In this document: one piece after another, positions 24,931 through 34,629 of the stretch | Position numbering within the stretch: position 1 is the stretch's first letter | How the letters are laid out: every line of letters starts with the position of its first letter | Source of the DNA: an uncultured Duncaniella sp. | GTDB taxonomy: Bacteria; Bacteroidota; Bacteroidia; Bacteroidales; Muribaculaceae | DNA length: 64,000 nucleotides | Assembly: GCA_910587165.1 (NCBI GenBank) | Contig: CAJUKP010000001.1 | Coordinates: 62,001-126,000 of the forward strand | Direction of reading: 5' to 3' | Notes under the pieces: generated by a model | Told to the model about the DNA's origin: nothing | The model's input: the letters and a program-made list of their open reading frames with translations, nothing else | Databases searched by the model: none | Position numbers and translations under genes: made by a program

Positions 24931-24962
24931 TTTGATTAATACGGGAAAAGGTGTTATATTTG
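24931..24962 (+). promoter_or_regulatory. Bacteroidetes-type promoter (TTTG-N20-TATATTTG)
   Basis: TTTG at 24931-24934 and TATATTTG at 24955-24962, 20 bp apart, 18 bp before the ATG at 24981. It fixes the glycosyltransferase start downstream of the in-frame codon at 24951, which lies inside the promoter. Confidence 0.85.
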
Positions 24963-24980
24963 CGGGATAAAGCGAACGAA

Positions 24981-25733
24981 ATGGAAAAGATATCCGCCAC
25001 AATATTAGCATATAATGAAGAGAAACGCATCGGAGCCTGCCTGGAATCACTCAAGGGAGTCGCCGATGAGATTGTAGTGGTCGATTCCTTTTCAAGCGAC
25101 CGCACAGTCGAGATATGCCGCGGCCACGGATGCAAGGTGATCAGCAGGGAATTTGACGGTTTCGGAGCACAGCGCCAATACGCCACATCACTCACCACCC
25201 ACCGGTTCATCCTGTCGATTGACGCCGACGAGGTGCTCTCGCCCGCTCTGAGAGAGAGCATACTCCGGCTCAAGGAAACGGGATTTGCCCACAGGGTCTA
25301 CACTGTGTCGCGTCTGAACTTCTACTGTGGCTATCCCGTGAGGCATTGCGGATGGTATCCCGACTATCACATACGTCTCTTCGACAAAAGATATGCCAAC
25401 TGGAATCTGCGCGATGTCGGAGAGCGGGTGATATTCCGTGACTCGGTTCGTCCCGAGCCGCTGGACGGCGACATCCTGCACTACCGTTGCGATACACGCG
25501 AGCAATTCAGGAGCGTCACTCTCAGTCATGCCACCATCCGGGCCAAAGTGCTTGCAGCGCGTCCGGACTCCATCCCGCCCCTCTCACCTCTGCTCCACGG
25601 CCTTAAAGCTCTGTGGGACACATACATCACTGCCGGCGGAATCCTCGAAGGAAACGCCGGCAGAGAGATATCGGCCGAAGCCTACCGCGGTGCATATCTC
25701 GCCTACTCAATAGCCCGCAAGCTCAAGAGATAG
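24981..25733 (+). CDS. Family 2 glycosyltransferase (WaaE/KdtX-like)
   Basis: GT-A fold glycosyltransferase of 250 residues. The nucleotide-sugar site is ATILAYNEEKRI at the N-terminus, VVDSFSSDRT near residues 36-45, and the metal-binding DxD-like motif SIDADEVL near 80. WYPDYHIRLFDK and the conserved LDGDILHY motif near 165 are typical of WaaE-like lipopolysaccharide-core glucosyltransferases. Acceptor and donor cannot be read here. The ATG at 24981 is chosen because the promoter ends at 24962. The gene converges on the aminotransferase gene; their 3' ends overlap by 27 bp. Confidence 0.9.
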   Translation: MEKISATILAYNEEKRIGACLESLKGVADEIVVVDSFSSDRTVEICRGHGCKVISREFDGFGAQRQYATSLTTHRFILSIDADEVLSPALRESILRLKETGFAHRVYTVSRLNFYCGYPVRHCGWYPDYHIRLFDKRYANWNLRDVGERVIFRDSVRPEPLDGDILHYRCDTREQFRSVTLSHATIRAKVLAARPDSIPPLSPLLHGLKALWDTYITAGGILEGNAGREISAEAYRGAYLAYSIARKLKR

Positions 25734-26930
25734 CTGCTTGTCGGGGCAGACCGTGGCGATGGCTTTCGCAAGCGAACGGAGACAACGCTCCACGACATGA
25801 CGCGGCGAGGCGACATTGAAACGCATATATCCCGACCCCTCGGCTCCGAACATAGCGCCATCGTTGAGCGCGAGATGAGCATTGTCGACAAACAGGCTCA
25901 CGAGCTCGTCATGACTCAGGCAGAGATCGCGGCAGTCGAGCCACACCAGAAACGATGCCTGCGGACGCACCGGAATGATGCCGGGGATATGGCGGGCACA
26001 GAACTCCTCCACGAAAGCTATATTGTCCTCTATATAGGCTGTGGCCGCCTCGAGCCATGGCTCGCCGTGACGATAGGCGGTCTCGGTGGCTATCGTGGCC
26101 ACAAAAGTAGGTTCGGAAAATTCGTTACACTCCATCCATTTGAAGAAACCCTCGCGGAGGGCCGGATCGGATATCACTATCCATGAGCTTGAGAGTCCGG
26201 GAATGTTGAACGTCTTGGAAGGGGCGCCGAGCGCTATACCCACCTCGCGAGCCTCGGGCGAGGCCTCGAGGAAGGGGATATGAGGCTTGCCATAGAGCAC
26301 GAGATCGCCGTGGATCTCATCGGAGATCACCTTGACTCCATACTGACGTGCCAGAGAGGCCACACGGGCCAGAACCTCACGCGACCACTGGATGCCTACA
26401 GGATTGTGGGGGTTGCAGAGTATCATGGCCACAGGGCGCTCCGTGCGGAATTTTTCCTCCAGATCGTCAAGATCCATCTCATATCCGTCGGCCGTGCGGC
26501 GCAGGGGGGAGGTGACACAGCTGCGGCCGTTACCCTCGATGAGCATCCGGAAAGGATGGTAGACCGGAGGCTGGATGAGAATCTTGTCGGCGGGACGTGT
26601 GAAATAGTTGAGAAGGAATCCTATACCTTTAACCACACCGTTGACATAGATGAGCTCCTCGCGCTTCACTTTCCAGTCGTGGCGGCGGTCAAGCCAATAG
26701 ATAATTGATTCCCAATAACTTTCAGGAACAGCTGTATAGCCGTAGATGGCATGGCTGAACCGGCGGGCAAGCGCGGCGGTGATCTCGGGTGATACGGCGA
26801 AATCCATATCGGCGATCCATAGACCTTCGATATCCGAACGACCGAAGAATGTTGAAAGCGCATCGGTCTTCATAGCTCCGGTGCCCCGGCGGTTGATCTC
26901 GGTGTCAAAATCGTAGCAACAGTGACTCAT
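25707..26930 (-). CDS. PatB/MalY-type PLP aminotransferase / cystathionine beta-lyase
   Basis: Fold-type I PLP enzyme of 407 residues, cytoplasmic. The N-terminal YDFDTEINRRGTGAMKTD motif and WIADMDFAVSPEI are diagnostic of the MalY/PatB C-S lyase class. Other signs are NPHNPVG (about 166-172), SDEIHGDLVLYG (about 200-211) and the PLP lysine in APSKTFNIPGL (about 236-246). These enzymes split cystathionine to homocysteine, pyruvate and ammonia, and some also act as aminotransferases. Its 3' end overlaps the convergent glycosyltransferase by 27 bp. Confidence 0.92.
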   Translation of the reverse strand: MSHCCYDFDTEINRRGTGAMKTDALSTFFGRSDIEGLWIADMDFAVSPEITAALARRFSHAIYGYTAVPESYWESIIYWLDRRHDWKVKREELIYVNGVVKGIGFLLNYFTRPADKILIQPPVYHPFRMLIEGNGRSCVTSPLRRTADGYEMDLDDLEEKFRTERPVAMILCNPHNPVGIQWSREVLARVASLARQYGVKVISDEIHGDLVLYGKPHIPFLEASPEAREVGIALGAPSKTFNIPGLSSSWIVISDPALREGFFKWMECNEFSEPTFVATIATETAYRHGEPWLEAATAYIEDNIAFVEEFCARHIPGIIPVRPQASFLVWLDCRDLCLSHDELVSLFVDNAHLALNDGAMFGAEGSGYMRFNVASPRHVVERCLRSLAKAIATVCPDKQLSLELAGY

Positions 26931-26980
26931 GGGTTAAGTGGGTATATTTAGAGGTTATTTTCTACTTGGCTTCTCTCTCG

Positions 26981-26988
26981 CAAAGATA
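26981..26988 (-). promoter_or_regulatory. Candidate -7 element (TATCTTTG) for the aminotransferase
   Basis: Minus-strand TAnnTTTG match about 50 bp upstream of the ATG at 26930. No clear TTTG at -33. Confidence 0.55.
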
Positions 26989-27006
26989 ATGATTATTTTA
27001 TTAATA

Positions 27007-30000
27007 TCATGAGGTTTTTTCCTCTTCGGTGTCGGAAGTGGAGGCATAGGCCCTCGGAGTGGTGCCGAACACCTCCTTGAACACCACTGAGAAGTGTGAC
27101 GGATTGGAATAGCCCGTGGCGTATGCCACCTCGGCTATCGACAGTTTCTTCTCGCGCAGAAGCCTGGCGGCCTGACGCATACGGATGTTACGTATGAAAT
27201 CACGGGCGCTCTGGTTGGTGATCTCACGCAGGCGCCGGTTGAGATGCACACGGCTGATGCCGACCTCCGCGGCGAGGCTCTCGACACTCAGGTCAGGAGA
27301 GGAGATGCGCTCGTTGATCACGGTCATGATCTTGCGCATGAGCACCTCGTCGTGCGAGGAGAGCTCTATGTTCTCCACCTTGTCCTCCTGATCCTGCGAG
27401 CCGCTGTATTTGGTCTTGAGCAGATGGCGGTTTGAGATAAGGCTTGCAATAGTGGTCTTGAGCACATCGGTGTTGAATGGCTTGACCACATAGTAGTCGG
27501 CACCGCTCTCGAGAGCTTCCCTCACCTCCTCCGGACGGGAACGGGCCGAGAGAAGTATGACCGGTATATGGTTGGTGTTGATCCCTTTCTTGATACGGCG
27601 GGTGAGAGTTATGCCGTCGGTGCCGGGCATCATCACATCGGATATTATGACATCAGGCATCGGAGTCTCGGTCATCGCGGCCTCGAGTGCCTCGTCGCCG
27701 TTCGAGAAAGCCACGATTGTGTACGTGTCACCCAGCTCGCGGCTTATGTAGGCGCGTATCTCCGCATCATCCTCCACCACCATTATCCGCGAACGGCCAC
27801 GGAGGTTCCGGTCAGCCGAAGGCTCGGCAGCCGCCGGTGACGGGAGTATGACCCCGGGGGCGGGAAGTGAGGCGGCCACCGGAGCCGGGACTCCCGTGTT
27901 CTCCGGCCCGTCAGGACGTGCGAGCTCGGCCGCGGTGAGGTGGTCTGACCCGGCAGGAAGAGTGATCACGAACTCGCATCCCGGCCCGTCGGCATTGTTT
28001 CTCACTGTGATGGTGCCGTGATGGAGTGTCACCAGCGAATGCACGAGGTGCAGACCTATGCCCGCCCCGAAACTTGTCTGGGTCACGGTGTTGTCGATAC
28101 GGTAGAAACGCTCGAAAATCTTCTCCATACGGTCCGGCGGAATGCCGATGCCGGTGTCGGCCACCGAGATCCTCACATATCTGTCAAGAGGTGGCTGGGC
28201 GGACGGATCGGATCCTGTGGTGAGCGTCACGGTGATGTGTCCGCCGGCGCGGGTGTATTTGAACGCGTTGCTCAGAAGATTCATGAGCACCTTGTCGAAA
28301 TTAAAAAGGTCTATCCAGGCCGTCACTTTCGAACCGGGACACACGAAATCGAGCCCGATATTCTTTTCTGTGGCATATATCTCAAACGGTTTCATCACAT
28401 CGCGTATGAACCCCTCCATGTCTGTCTCGGCGAAGTGCAGACGCATCTGCCCTTTCTCCAGCCGCCTCACATCCATCATCTGGTTGAGCAGGCTGAGTAT
28501 ACGCTGGGAGTTGCGGTAGATCATCGTATAGACAGGCCGGAGCGCATTGTCGCGGCAGTTGGCCATAAGCTTCTCCACGGGGTCGATGATGAGGGTCATG
28601 GGGGTGCGGATCTCGTGGGTGATGTTGTACACAAACTGGAGCTTGGCCTCGTTGAGTTCCTCCATCTTGCGCAGGTCGAGCTTCTCCTGACGCTCACGGT
28701 TGCGCATACGCATATAGTGGATCGTGGCCATAAGCAGCAGTATGACCAGCAGGAAATAGATGCAGCAGGCCCACCACGACTGATACCACGGTGGAAGGAT
28801 GGTGATGAGGAGCGAGCGGACGGCCTCGGGACGTTCGTCACCGGCCACTCTCACCTGGAATGTGTAGGCCCCGGGGGAGACATTGTTGAATGTCACGCGG
28901 TTGGAGCCGGGTGATGTCTGCAGCCAGCGTCTCGACTGTTCAGGAATGCGGTATTCATAGACAATCTTGTCGGGATTGTCGAACGTCATTGTGGAGAAGA
29001 AAAGTGTGAATGTGTTGTCGCCATGGGCCAGCGTCACATCGGCAGCTCCGGCTATATCCCCCTCCACCACTCTCCGGCCGCCTGAAAGGGTCGAGGCACT
29101 CACGGGTGTACCGAAGATGTCGAACCTCACAATGCGGGGAGTGTAGCGTCGGGTGTCCTCGCGGATGTCGTAGGGATGGAATGAGGTGACACCATACGTG
29201 CCGCCGAAATAGATCTTGCCGTCGCGGGCCGCGCAGAATGCCCCGTGGGTGAACTCATTGCCCTGCAGGCCGTCGCCGGCGTCAAAAGACACCATTTTAC
29301 CGGTCGACGGCGTGTAGCGCGTGATGCCGTGATAGGAGCTTATCCACAGATCTTCAGTGACATCCTCGACAATACCGCACACCACATCGTTGGGAAGCCC
29401 GGGCACTTTCACGGTCACCCCTTTTTCCGGATCATGGAGACGGAGTCCGCCCACGGTGCCGACATATATGCGCCCGTCGTGAACCTCCTCCACATTATAG
29501 GCTATGACATCGTCGAGCCCTTCAACCGGCGTGATGCGTCCCGACGACGGGTCGAGGCGGGTGACTCCGGAATAGGTGGCGAGCCACACGCGCCCCTTGC
29601 TGTCGACAAGCACATCGTTGATCCAGTCGTTGGGCACAAGCGGCATGGTGGAATCGCCACACTCTCCCGCCTTGAATCTCACTGACTGACCGGTGGAGGG
29701 ATCGAGCAGGAACACACCGTCGCCGAGAGTAGCCACGTATATATGTCCGTCAGAATCCTCGTCGAGACCGTAGACCCTCGTGCCTTCGAGGCCATTCACA
29801 CCTGTCAACCGTCCTGTGGACCTGTCGACCGAGAAGAGGCCGCCCCCGTAGGTGCCGACCCATACGCGGCCGTGGGAATCCTCGAGAAATTTCAGTGCCG
29901 TCACATCCATCGGATACCTCGCGACACGCTGTCCGGTGACTTCGTTCACACGGTATATGCCATCGTTGTCACATGACACCCACAGCTCCCCTTTCGAGTC

Positions 30001-31068
30001 GCCGTAGACCGTCATGACACACCCTTGCCCAATCGGATTGTTGCGCCGGCGGCTCCCCATGTAGTCAAATCCGGCCCTCTGGCGGGGGAGCAGATAGACC
30101 CCCTGCTGGAAGATGCCGAGCCATAGGTTGCCGTCGCGGTCGCGCATGATGCAATGTACCTTGGAGTTTGTCAGATCCACGCCCGGGTCGTCCACGGGAT
30201 AATCCTCGGTCTGCATCCCGTCAAACCTCTTGAGACCGCGCCCTTCGGTGGCTATCAGCAACTCATCGCCGACAGGGAGGAGACTCTTGACAGGGAGCGT
30301 CGAGGCCGAGGGGAGCGGAGAAAAGCGGTCAGCCACGCGGTCATACACAGCCACACCGCCGTTGTCGAGCATACCCACAAGGAGTTCTCCCTTGCGGTCG
30401 ATGGCGATAGCCGAGATTTTCACTCCGGGAAGTTCACCTGCCCCATAGCATCTCCCCATGCCGCTCGACGGATAGTAGCGACAGAGGCCGTTGCGCTCAG
30501 TGGCTATCCAGACCGCATGGGTGTCGTCCTCGCTGAGTGCGGTGAGATAATCACTGCCGATGATCCGCGACAGTTTGTCATCGCGGTGGGCAGCGCGGCC
30601 TGTCCGGTCTATCGTGAAGAGTCCGTTGCCGAGGGTAGCCACCCATACCTCGCCGCTCGACAGCTCGAGCATGGCCGACACATGGGGATAGACCCTCCTG
30701 CCGCGGTCGTAGAGGGGAATGTCGATGAACGAGCCCGTGGCTCTGTCAAATTCCATCAGACCGTTGATACACCCCACCCTGAGAGTGTGGCGGCTGTCCT
30801 CATGTATCGTGCGCACATAGTTGTGGCGGAGGGTGGTGGAATCTGACGGATTGTTGCGGTAGACTCTGAATCCGGTGCCGTCGCTACGGTTGAGCCCATA
30901 CTCCGTGGCCACCCATACGTAGCCCTCGTGATCCTGCATCACATAGTTGACCAGAGTTGAGGAGAGTTCGTTGTCGGGTGTGAAGAACCGGCCCGTCCCC
31001 GCAGTCGAAACGAACGGGAAAAGTATCAATGAAAATACAATAAGAAGGAGTCTCTGGAGTGGTTTCAT
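27007..31068 (-). CDS. Hybrid two-component system sensor-regulator (HTCS) of the xylan locus
   Basis: One-protein signal system of 1353 residues: signal peptide, periplasmic two-component propeller repeats (about 30-680, with repeated W and G motifs such as DRDGNLWLGI and DSKGRVWLAT), a Y_Y_Y domain (about 690-755), one membrane helix near 763-785, HisKA with ITHEIRTP (His about 818), HATPase with NLLSNAFKYT and ADTGIGIPPD, a receiver with ISDVMMPG (Asp about 1144) and an AraC-type helix-turn-helix (about 1250-1345). In Bacteroidetes such proteins bind oligosaccharides in the periplasm and activate the adjacent polysaccharide locus. It is divergent from the SusC gene with 383 bp between them, so it probably controls the xylan operon. 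Confidence 0.96.
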   Translation of the reverse strand: MKPLQRLLLIVFSLILFPFVSTAGTGRFFTPDNELSSTLVNYVMQDHEGYVWVATEYGLNRSDGTGFRVYRNNPSDSTTLRHNYVRTIHEDSRHTLRVGCINGLMEFDRATGSFIDIPLYDRGRRVYPHVSAMLELSSGEVWVATLGNGLFTIDRTGRAAHRDDKLSRIIGSDYLTALSEDDTHAVWIATERNGLCRYYPSSGMGRCYGAGELPGVKISAIAIDRKGELLVGMLDNGGVAVYDRVADRFSPLPSASTLPVKSLLPVGDELLIATEGRGLKRFDGMQTEDYPVDDPGVDLTNSKVHCIMRDRDGNLWLGIFQQGVYLLPRQRAGFDYMGSRRRNNPIGQGCVMTVYGDSKGELWVSCDNDGIYRVNEVTGQRVARYPMDVTALKFLEDSHGRVWVGTYGGGLFSVDRSTGRLTGVNGLEGTRVYGLDEDSDGHIYVATLGDGVFLLDPSTGQSVRFKAGECGDSTMPLVPNDWINDVLVDSKGRVWLATYSGVTRLDPSSGRITPVEGLDDVIAYNVEEVHDGRIYVGTVGGLRLHDPEKGVTVKVPGLPNDVVCGIVEDVTEDLWISSYHGITRYTPSTGKMVSFDAGDGLQGNEFTHGAFCAARDGKIYFGGTYGVTSFHPYDIREDTRRYTPRIVRFDIFGTPVSASTLSGGRRVVEGDIAGAADVTLAHGDNTFTLFFSTMTFDNPDKIVYEYRIPEQSRRWLQTSPGSNRVTFNNVSPGAYTFQVRVAGDERPEAVRSLLITILPPWYQSWWACCIYFLLVILLLMATIHYMRMRNRERQEKLDLRKMEELNEAKLQFVYNITHEIRTPMTLIIDPVEKLMANCRDNALRPVYTMIYRNSQRILSLLNQMMDVRRLEKGQMRLHFAETDMEGFIRDVMKPFEIYATEKNIGLDFVCPGSKVTAWIDLFNFDKVLMNLLSNAFKYTRAGGHITVTLTTGSDPSAQPPLDRYVRISVADTGIGIPPDRMEKIFERFYRIDNTVTQTSFGAGIGLHLVHSLVTLHHGTITVRNNADGPGCEFVITLPAGSDHLTAAELARPDGPENTGVPAPVAASLPAPGVILPSPAAAEPSADRNLRGRSRIMVVEDDAEIRAYISRELGDTYTIVAFSNGDEALEAAMTETPMPDVIISDVMMPGTDGITLTRRIKKGINTNHIPVILLSARSRPEEVREALESGADYYVVKPFNTDVLKTTIASLISNRHLLKTKYSGSQDQEDKVENIELSSHDEVLMRKIMTVINERISSPDLSVESLAAEVGISRVHLNRRLREITNQSARDFIRNIRMRQAARLLREKKLSIAEVAYATGYSNPSHFSVVFKEVFGTTPRAYASTSDTEEEKTS

Positions 31069-31091
31069 GGCATTGTCGGACTAATTTTACA

Positions 31092-31099
31092 CAAAGTTA
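31092..31099 (-). promoter_or_regulatory. Candidate -7 element (TAACTTTG) for the HTCS gene
   Basis: Minus-strand TAnnTTTG match 24 bp upstream of the HTCS start. The -33 position is not TTTG. Confidence 0.6.
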
Positions 31100-31150
31100 C
31101 TAAAAATTCATTAAATCGAACCTTTCAGGCTCATTTTCAGTCTTTGATTT

Positions 31151-31217
31151 TATGTTTTACAACATAAATGTATCATTTTTGATAAATTGTGTTTCAAATA
31201 GAACATGATGTGTTTCA
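31151..31217. promoter_or_regulatory. Candidate HTCS operator: direct repeat at 21-bp period plus two palindromes
   Basis: TGTGTTTCA occurs at 31188-31196 and again at 31209-31217, start to start 21 bp, two helical turns on the same face. AraC-family regulators commonly bind such direct repeats. Upstream are palindromes TATGTT-TTAC-AACATA (31151-31166) and TATCA-TTTT-TGATA (31171-31184). The block ends about 50 bp before the SusC -7 box. Role is inferred. Confidence 0.55.
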
Positions 31218-31268
31218 CAAAACCCAAATAATGTATTAAAAAACAATAAACATAGCGTAAATAAACCC

Positions 31269-31276
31269 TAATTTTG
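31269..31276 (+). promoter_or_regulatory. Candidate -7 element (TAATTTTG) for the xylan operon
   Basis: TAnnTTTG match with no TTTG at -33, as expected for an activator-dependent promoter. It leaves a leader of about 170 nt before the SusC ATG at 31452. Nothing else is recognised in this leader. Confidence 0.6.
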
Positions 31277-31451
31277 CATTGTCGGGACACTACCCTCCCG
31301 GGCCTTAGACCGATACATGAAACTAATCTTAACAACCCTATAAACCGACAGGCGTCCGTTACGCCTCTTCACGACAACAAGAACCAGAACACAGACCAAC
31401 AAACCGAGACCAACCAAAGACCAAAAATCAACCAACAACATCATTACATTC

Positions 31452-34400
31452 ATGAAGTGCACAGTAAACCTATTAAGGCTCATAATGCTATTAGTCGCCA
31501 TGACTCCATTATGGGCGTTTTCCCAGAACATAACAGTGACGGGAACCGTGCTCGATGAAGCGGGCGATCCGCTGATCGGCGCCACGGTGCAGCAGAAAGG
31601 CTCCCAGAACGGTATCGCCACGGATATCGACGGCAACTTCAAGCTTAACGTACCCAAAACCGCATCGCTCATCGTGAGCTATGTGGGCTACACCACCCAG
31701 ACAGTGGCTGTGGAAGGCCGCACAACCATAAACATCACCCTTAAAGAGAATGCAGAAGTGCTCGATGAGGTAGTGGTTGTGGGCTACGGCCAGATGAAAC
31801 GTTCGGACATGACAGGCTCCGTAGCCTCCGTGGGCGACGCTGCCATCAAGAAATCTGTCCCCACCAGCATTGACCAGGTGCTCCAGGGACGTGCAGCCGG
31901 TGTGAACATCCAGGCCAACTCAGGTACACCCGGTGCGGCATCGACCATCCGCATCCGCGGTATCAACTCACTCAACGCCACCTCACAGCCCATTTTCGTG
32001 ATAGACGGCGTGGTGATCGAGGCCTCAGGCAGCGATGACAACGGCAACTCGAACCCCCTCTCGACCATCAACCCCTCCGACATCGTGTCGATGGACATTC
32101 TCAAGGATGCCTCGGCCACAGCCATCTATGGTTCGCGCGCGTCAAACGGTGTGATCATGATCACCACTAAGCGCGGACAGGCCGGCAACGCCACCGTGAC
32201 CTACGACGGTTACGTCGGCTGGCAGCAGATGCCCAAGAAATATGATATGCTCAACCTGCGCGAGTATGCCGAGCTCCACAACTACCGTGCCTCGATCGGT
32301 ATCACTCCCAGTCAGAACAGCTACGTGCGTCCCGATATGCTCGGCAAAGGAACAGACTGGCAGGACGAACTCTTCCGCACAGCATTCATGACCTCTCACA
32401 ACGTATCCGTGGCAGGTGGAAACGAGAAAACCACCTACGCCTTCTCGGGCGGCTATCTGGATCAGGACGGTATCGCGCTCGGATCGGAATTCCGCCGTCT
32501 CTCACTCCGCTCCAACCTCGAGACCCAGATCAAGAGCTGGCTCAGAGGCGGTGTGAACTTCTCGTTCGCGGAGACCAAACAGAAAGTCGGCACCGACAAC
32601 AATACCATCATGACCGCCCTCATGCAGCAGCCCGTGGTGGCCGTGACATCACCGGACGGATCGTTTGACGGTCCGGATGACGTGTGGATGCCCGACAACC
32701 CCGTAGGTCTCGCGACCCTCATCACCAACAACAACCGCAAGACCAACTTCCGTCTCAACACATTCCTCGAGGCCACTCTCTACAAAGGTCTCACCCTCAA
32801 GACAGAGGTTTCAGGCGACTGGAATTTCAACAATTACTACTACTATCAGCCCGACTACCAGTTCGGACTCAAGAAACAGGAGATCCGCTCCTCACGCTGG
32901 ACCAAGACCCAGACCAAATACTGGAGCTGGCGCAACATCCTCAACTACACCGCCACCTTCAACAAGGTTCACTCCGTCAACGCCATGCTCGGCCATGAGA
33001 TGAGCCACTTCAACTGGGAACAGCAGGTGGGCACAGCATCGGGCTTCCTCACCAACACTACCCCCGACATCTCGGCCGGCGACACCAGCACCTCGAGAGC
33101 CACCGGTTCGAAATTCCACAACTCCATCCTCTCATGGTTCGGACGAGTGTTCTACAGCTATGACGACCGCTACCTCCTCACCGCAACCCTGCGCCGCGAC
33201 GGTTCATCACGTTTCACCGAGAAAAACCGCTGGGGATGGTTCCCCTCCGTGGCTCTCGCATGGCGCGCCTCACAGGAGAGCTTCCTGCGCGACATCCATT
33301 GGATGAACAACACAAAGGTGCGCTTCGGCTGGGGTGCCACCGGTAACCAGAACGTAGACCAGTGGGCCACAATCGGTCTGCTCAACTTCAAGACCACTCC
33401 CTGGGGCCAGGGTGTCATGAACGCCAACACCCCCAACTCAGATCTCAAGTGGGAGACAACCTATTCCTACAACGTGGGTCTCGACCTCGGCTTCCTTGAC
33501 AACCGCATCGAATTCTCGGCCGACCTCTACTACAAGCGCACCAAGAACCTGCTCCTCCAGGTGCAGATGCCGGCCTATATCAACGGCTATGGCTCTGACG
33601 GTCCCGCCAATCCCTGGCAGAACATCGGCTCTCTCGAGAACAAAGGTATAGAGCTTACCCTCAACACCACCAACATCACCAACCGTGACTTCCAGTGGAC
33701 CACCAACGTGGTGTTCTCGCTCAACCGCAACAATGTGCGCGAGCTCGACACCGAGAGCGCGACCCTCGTGCGCACCATGCAGCCCGGATCGACCAACATG
33801 AACATCACAATGACCAAACAGGGCCATCCCGTGGCACAGTTCTGGGGCTACAAGGTTGTGGGACGCTTTGACAAGCCCACCGACTTCTACCGCCATGACG
33901 CCGACGGCAACCTGGTACAGGTGGCCATCCCCAAAGGCAACACCATCAGCCAGTCGTCAACCTGGATCGGCGACTACATCTTCGAGGATATCAACGGCGA
34001 CGGTGTGATCGACGAGAACGACTGCACATTCATCGGCAACCCCGAACCTAAATTCACATTCGGCTTCGGCAACACATTCTCCTACAAGGGAATCGACCTC
34101 AGCATCTTCTTCTCGGGCAGCTATGGCAACAAGGCCCTCAACCTCACCCGTATGCGCATCGAGGATCCGCGCGTCAACTCCAACGTGACCCGCGACGTGC
34201 TCAACTACGCCCGTGTAGGCCTCATCGACCCCAACGGTCCCGAGGATGACTACCGCAACCTCATGGTGACCAACGCAGGCTCGACATTCATGCCGGCAGT
34301 ACAGGCCAGCGACGCCAACAACAACTACTCACGTATCACCGACCGTCTTGTCGAGGACGCATCCTTCATCCGTCTGCAGAACATCTCCATAGGCTACACC

Positions 34401-34604
34401 TTCCCCCGCCAGCTCGTGCGCAAGATCTATCTTGAGAATGTACGCCTCTACTGCAACCTGCAGAACCTCAAGACCTGGACAAAATACAAGGGTCTCGATC
34501 CCGAGGTAGGTGCCTATAACGGCGACGCGCTCCTCAACGGAGTGGACTATGGCCGCTATCCCTCACCCCGCATCTACACCGTAGGTCTCAATGTTTCGTT
34601 CTAA
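31452..34604 (+). CDS. susC: SusC/RagA-family TonB-dependent transporter
   Basis: Outer-membrane importer of oligosaccharides, 1050 residues. The signal peptide (residues 1-24) leads to a carboxypeptidase-regulatory-like domain (ITVTGTVLDEAGDPLIGATV, about 27-105). A TonB-box region EVLDEVVVVGYG follows, then the plug with SVPTSIDQVLQGRAAGVNI and IRIRGINSLN, and a C-terminal beta-barrel ending in RYPSPRIYTVGLNVSF. It forms a lidded pair with the SusD protein whose gene follows. Placement beside GH10, GH67 and GH43 genes makes xylan oligosaccharides the likely cargo. Confidence 0.96.
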   Translation: MKCTVNLLRLIMLLVAMTPLWAFSQNITVTGTVLDEAGDPLIGATVQQKGSQNGIATDIDGNFKLNVPKTASLIVSYVGYTTQTVAVEGRTTINITLKENAEVLDEVVVVGYGQMKRSDMTGSVASVGDAAIKKSVPTSIDQVLQGRAAGVNIQANSGTPGAASTIRIRGINSLNATSQPIFVIDGVVIEASGSDDNGNSNPLSTINPSDIVSMDILKDASATAIYGSRASNGVIMITTKRGQAGNATVTYDGYVGWQQMPKKYDMLNLREYAELHNYRASIGITPSQNSYVRPDMLGKGTDWQDELFRTAFMTSHNVSVAGGNEKTTYAFSGGYLDQDGIALGSEFRRLSLRSNLETQIKSWLRGGVNFSFAETKQKVGTDNNTIMTALMQQPVVAVTSPDGSFDGPDDVWMPDNPVGLATLITNNNRKTNFRLNTFLEATLYKGLTLKTEVSGDWNFNNYYYYQPDYQFGLKKQEIRSSRWTKTQTKYWSWRNILNYTATFNKVHSVNAMLGHEMSHFNWEQQVGTASGFLTNTTPDISAGDTSTSRATGSKFHNSILSWFGRVFYSYDDRYLLTATLRRDGSSRFTEKNRWGWFPSVALAWRASQESFLRDIHWMNNTKVRFGWGATGNQNVDQWATIGLLNFKTTPWGQGVMNANTPNSDLKWETTYSYNVGLDLGFLDNRIEFSADLYYKRTKNLLLQVQMPAYINGYGSDGPANPWQNIGSLENKGIELTLNTTNITNRDFQWTTNVVFSLNRNNVRELDTESATLVRTMQPGSTNMNITMTKQGHPVAQFWGYKVVGRFDKPTDFYRHDADGNLVQVAIPKGNTISQSSTWIGDYIFEDINGDGVIDENDCTFIGNPEPKFTFGFGNTFSYKGIDLSIFFSGSYGNKALNLTRMRIEDPRVNSNVTRDVLNYARVGLIDPNGPEDDYRNLMVTNAGSTFMPAVQASDANNNYSRITDRLVEDASFIRLQNISIGYTFPRQLVRKIYLENVRLYCNLQNLKTWTKYKGLDPEVGAYNGDALLNGVDYGRYPSPRIYTVGLNVSF

Positions 34605-34629
34605 CACATCTCCTTCAATCAGAAAACCA

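Noticed and set aside
28018..28914. Plus-strand ORF (298 codons) opposite the HTCS gene
   Set aside because: Antisense shadow rich in H, G and V; the HTCS frame contains the intact kinase and receiver motifs.
31274..31558. Plus-strand ORF before SusC
   Set aside because: It lies in the operon leader and overlaps the SusC signal-peptide region in another frame; composition is not coding-like.
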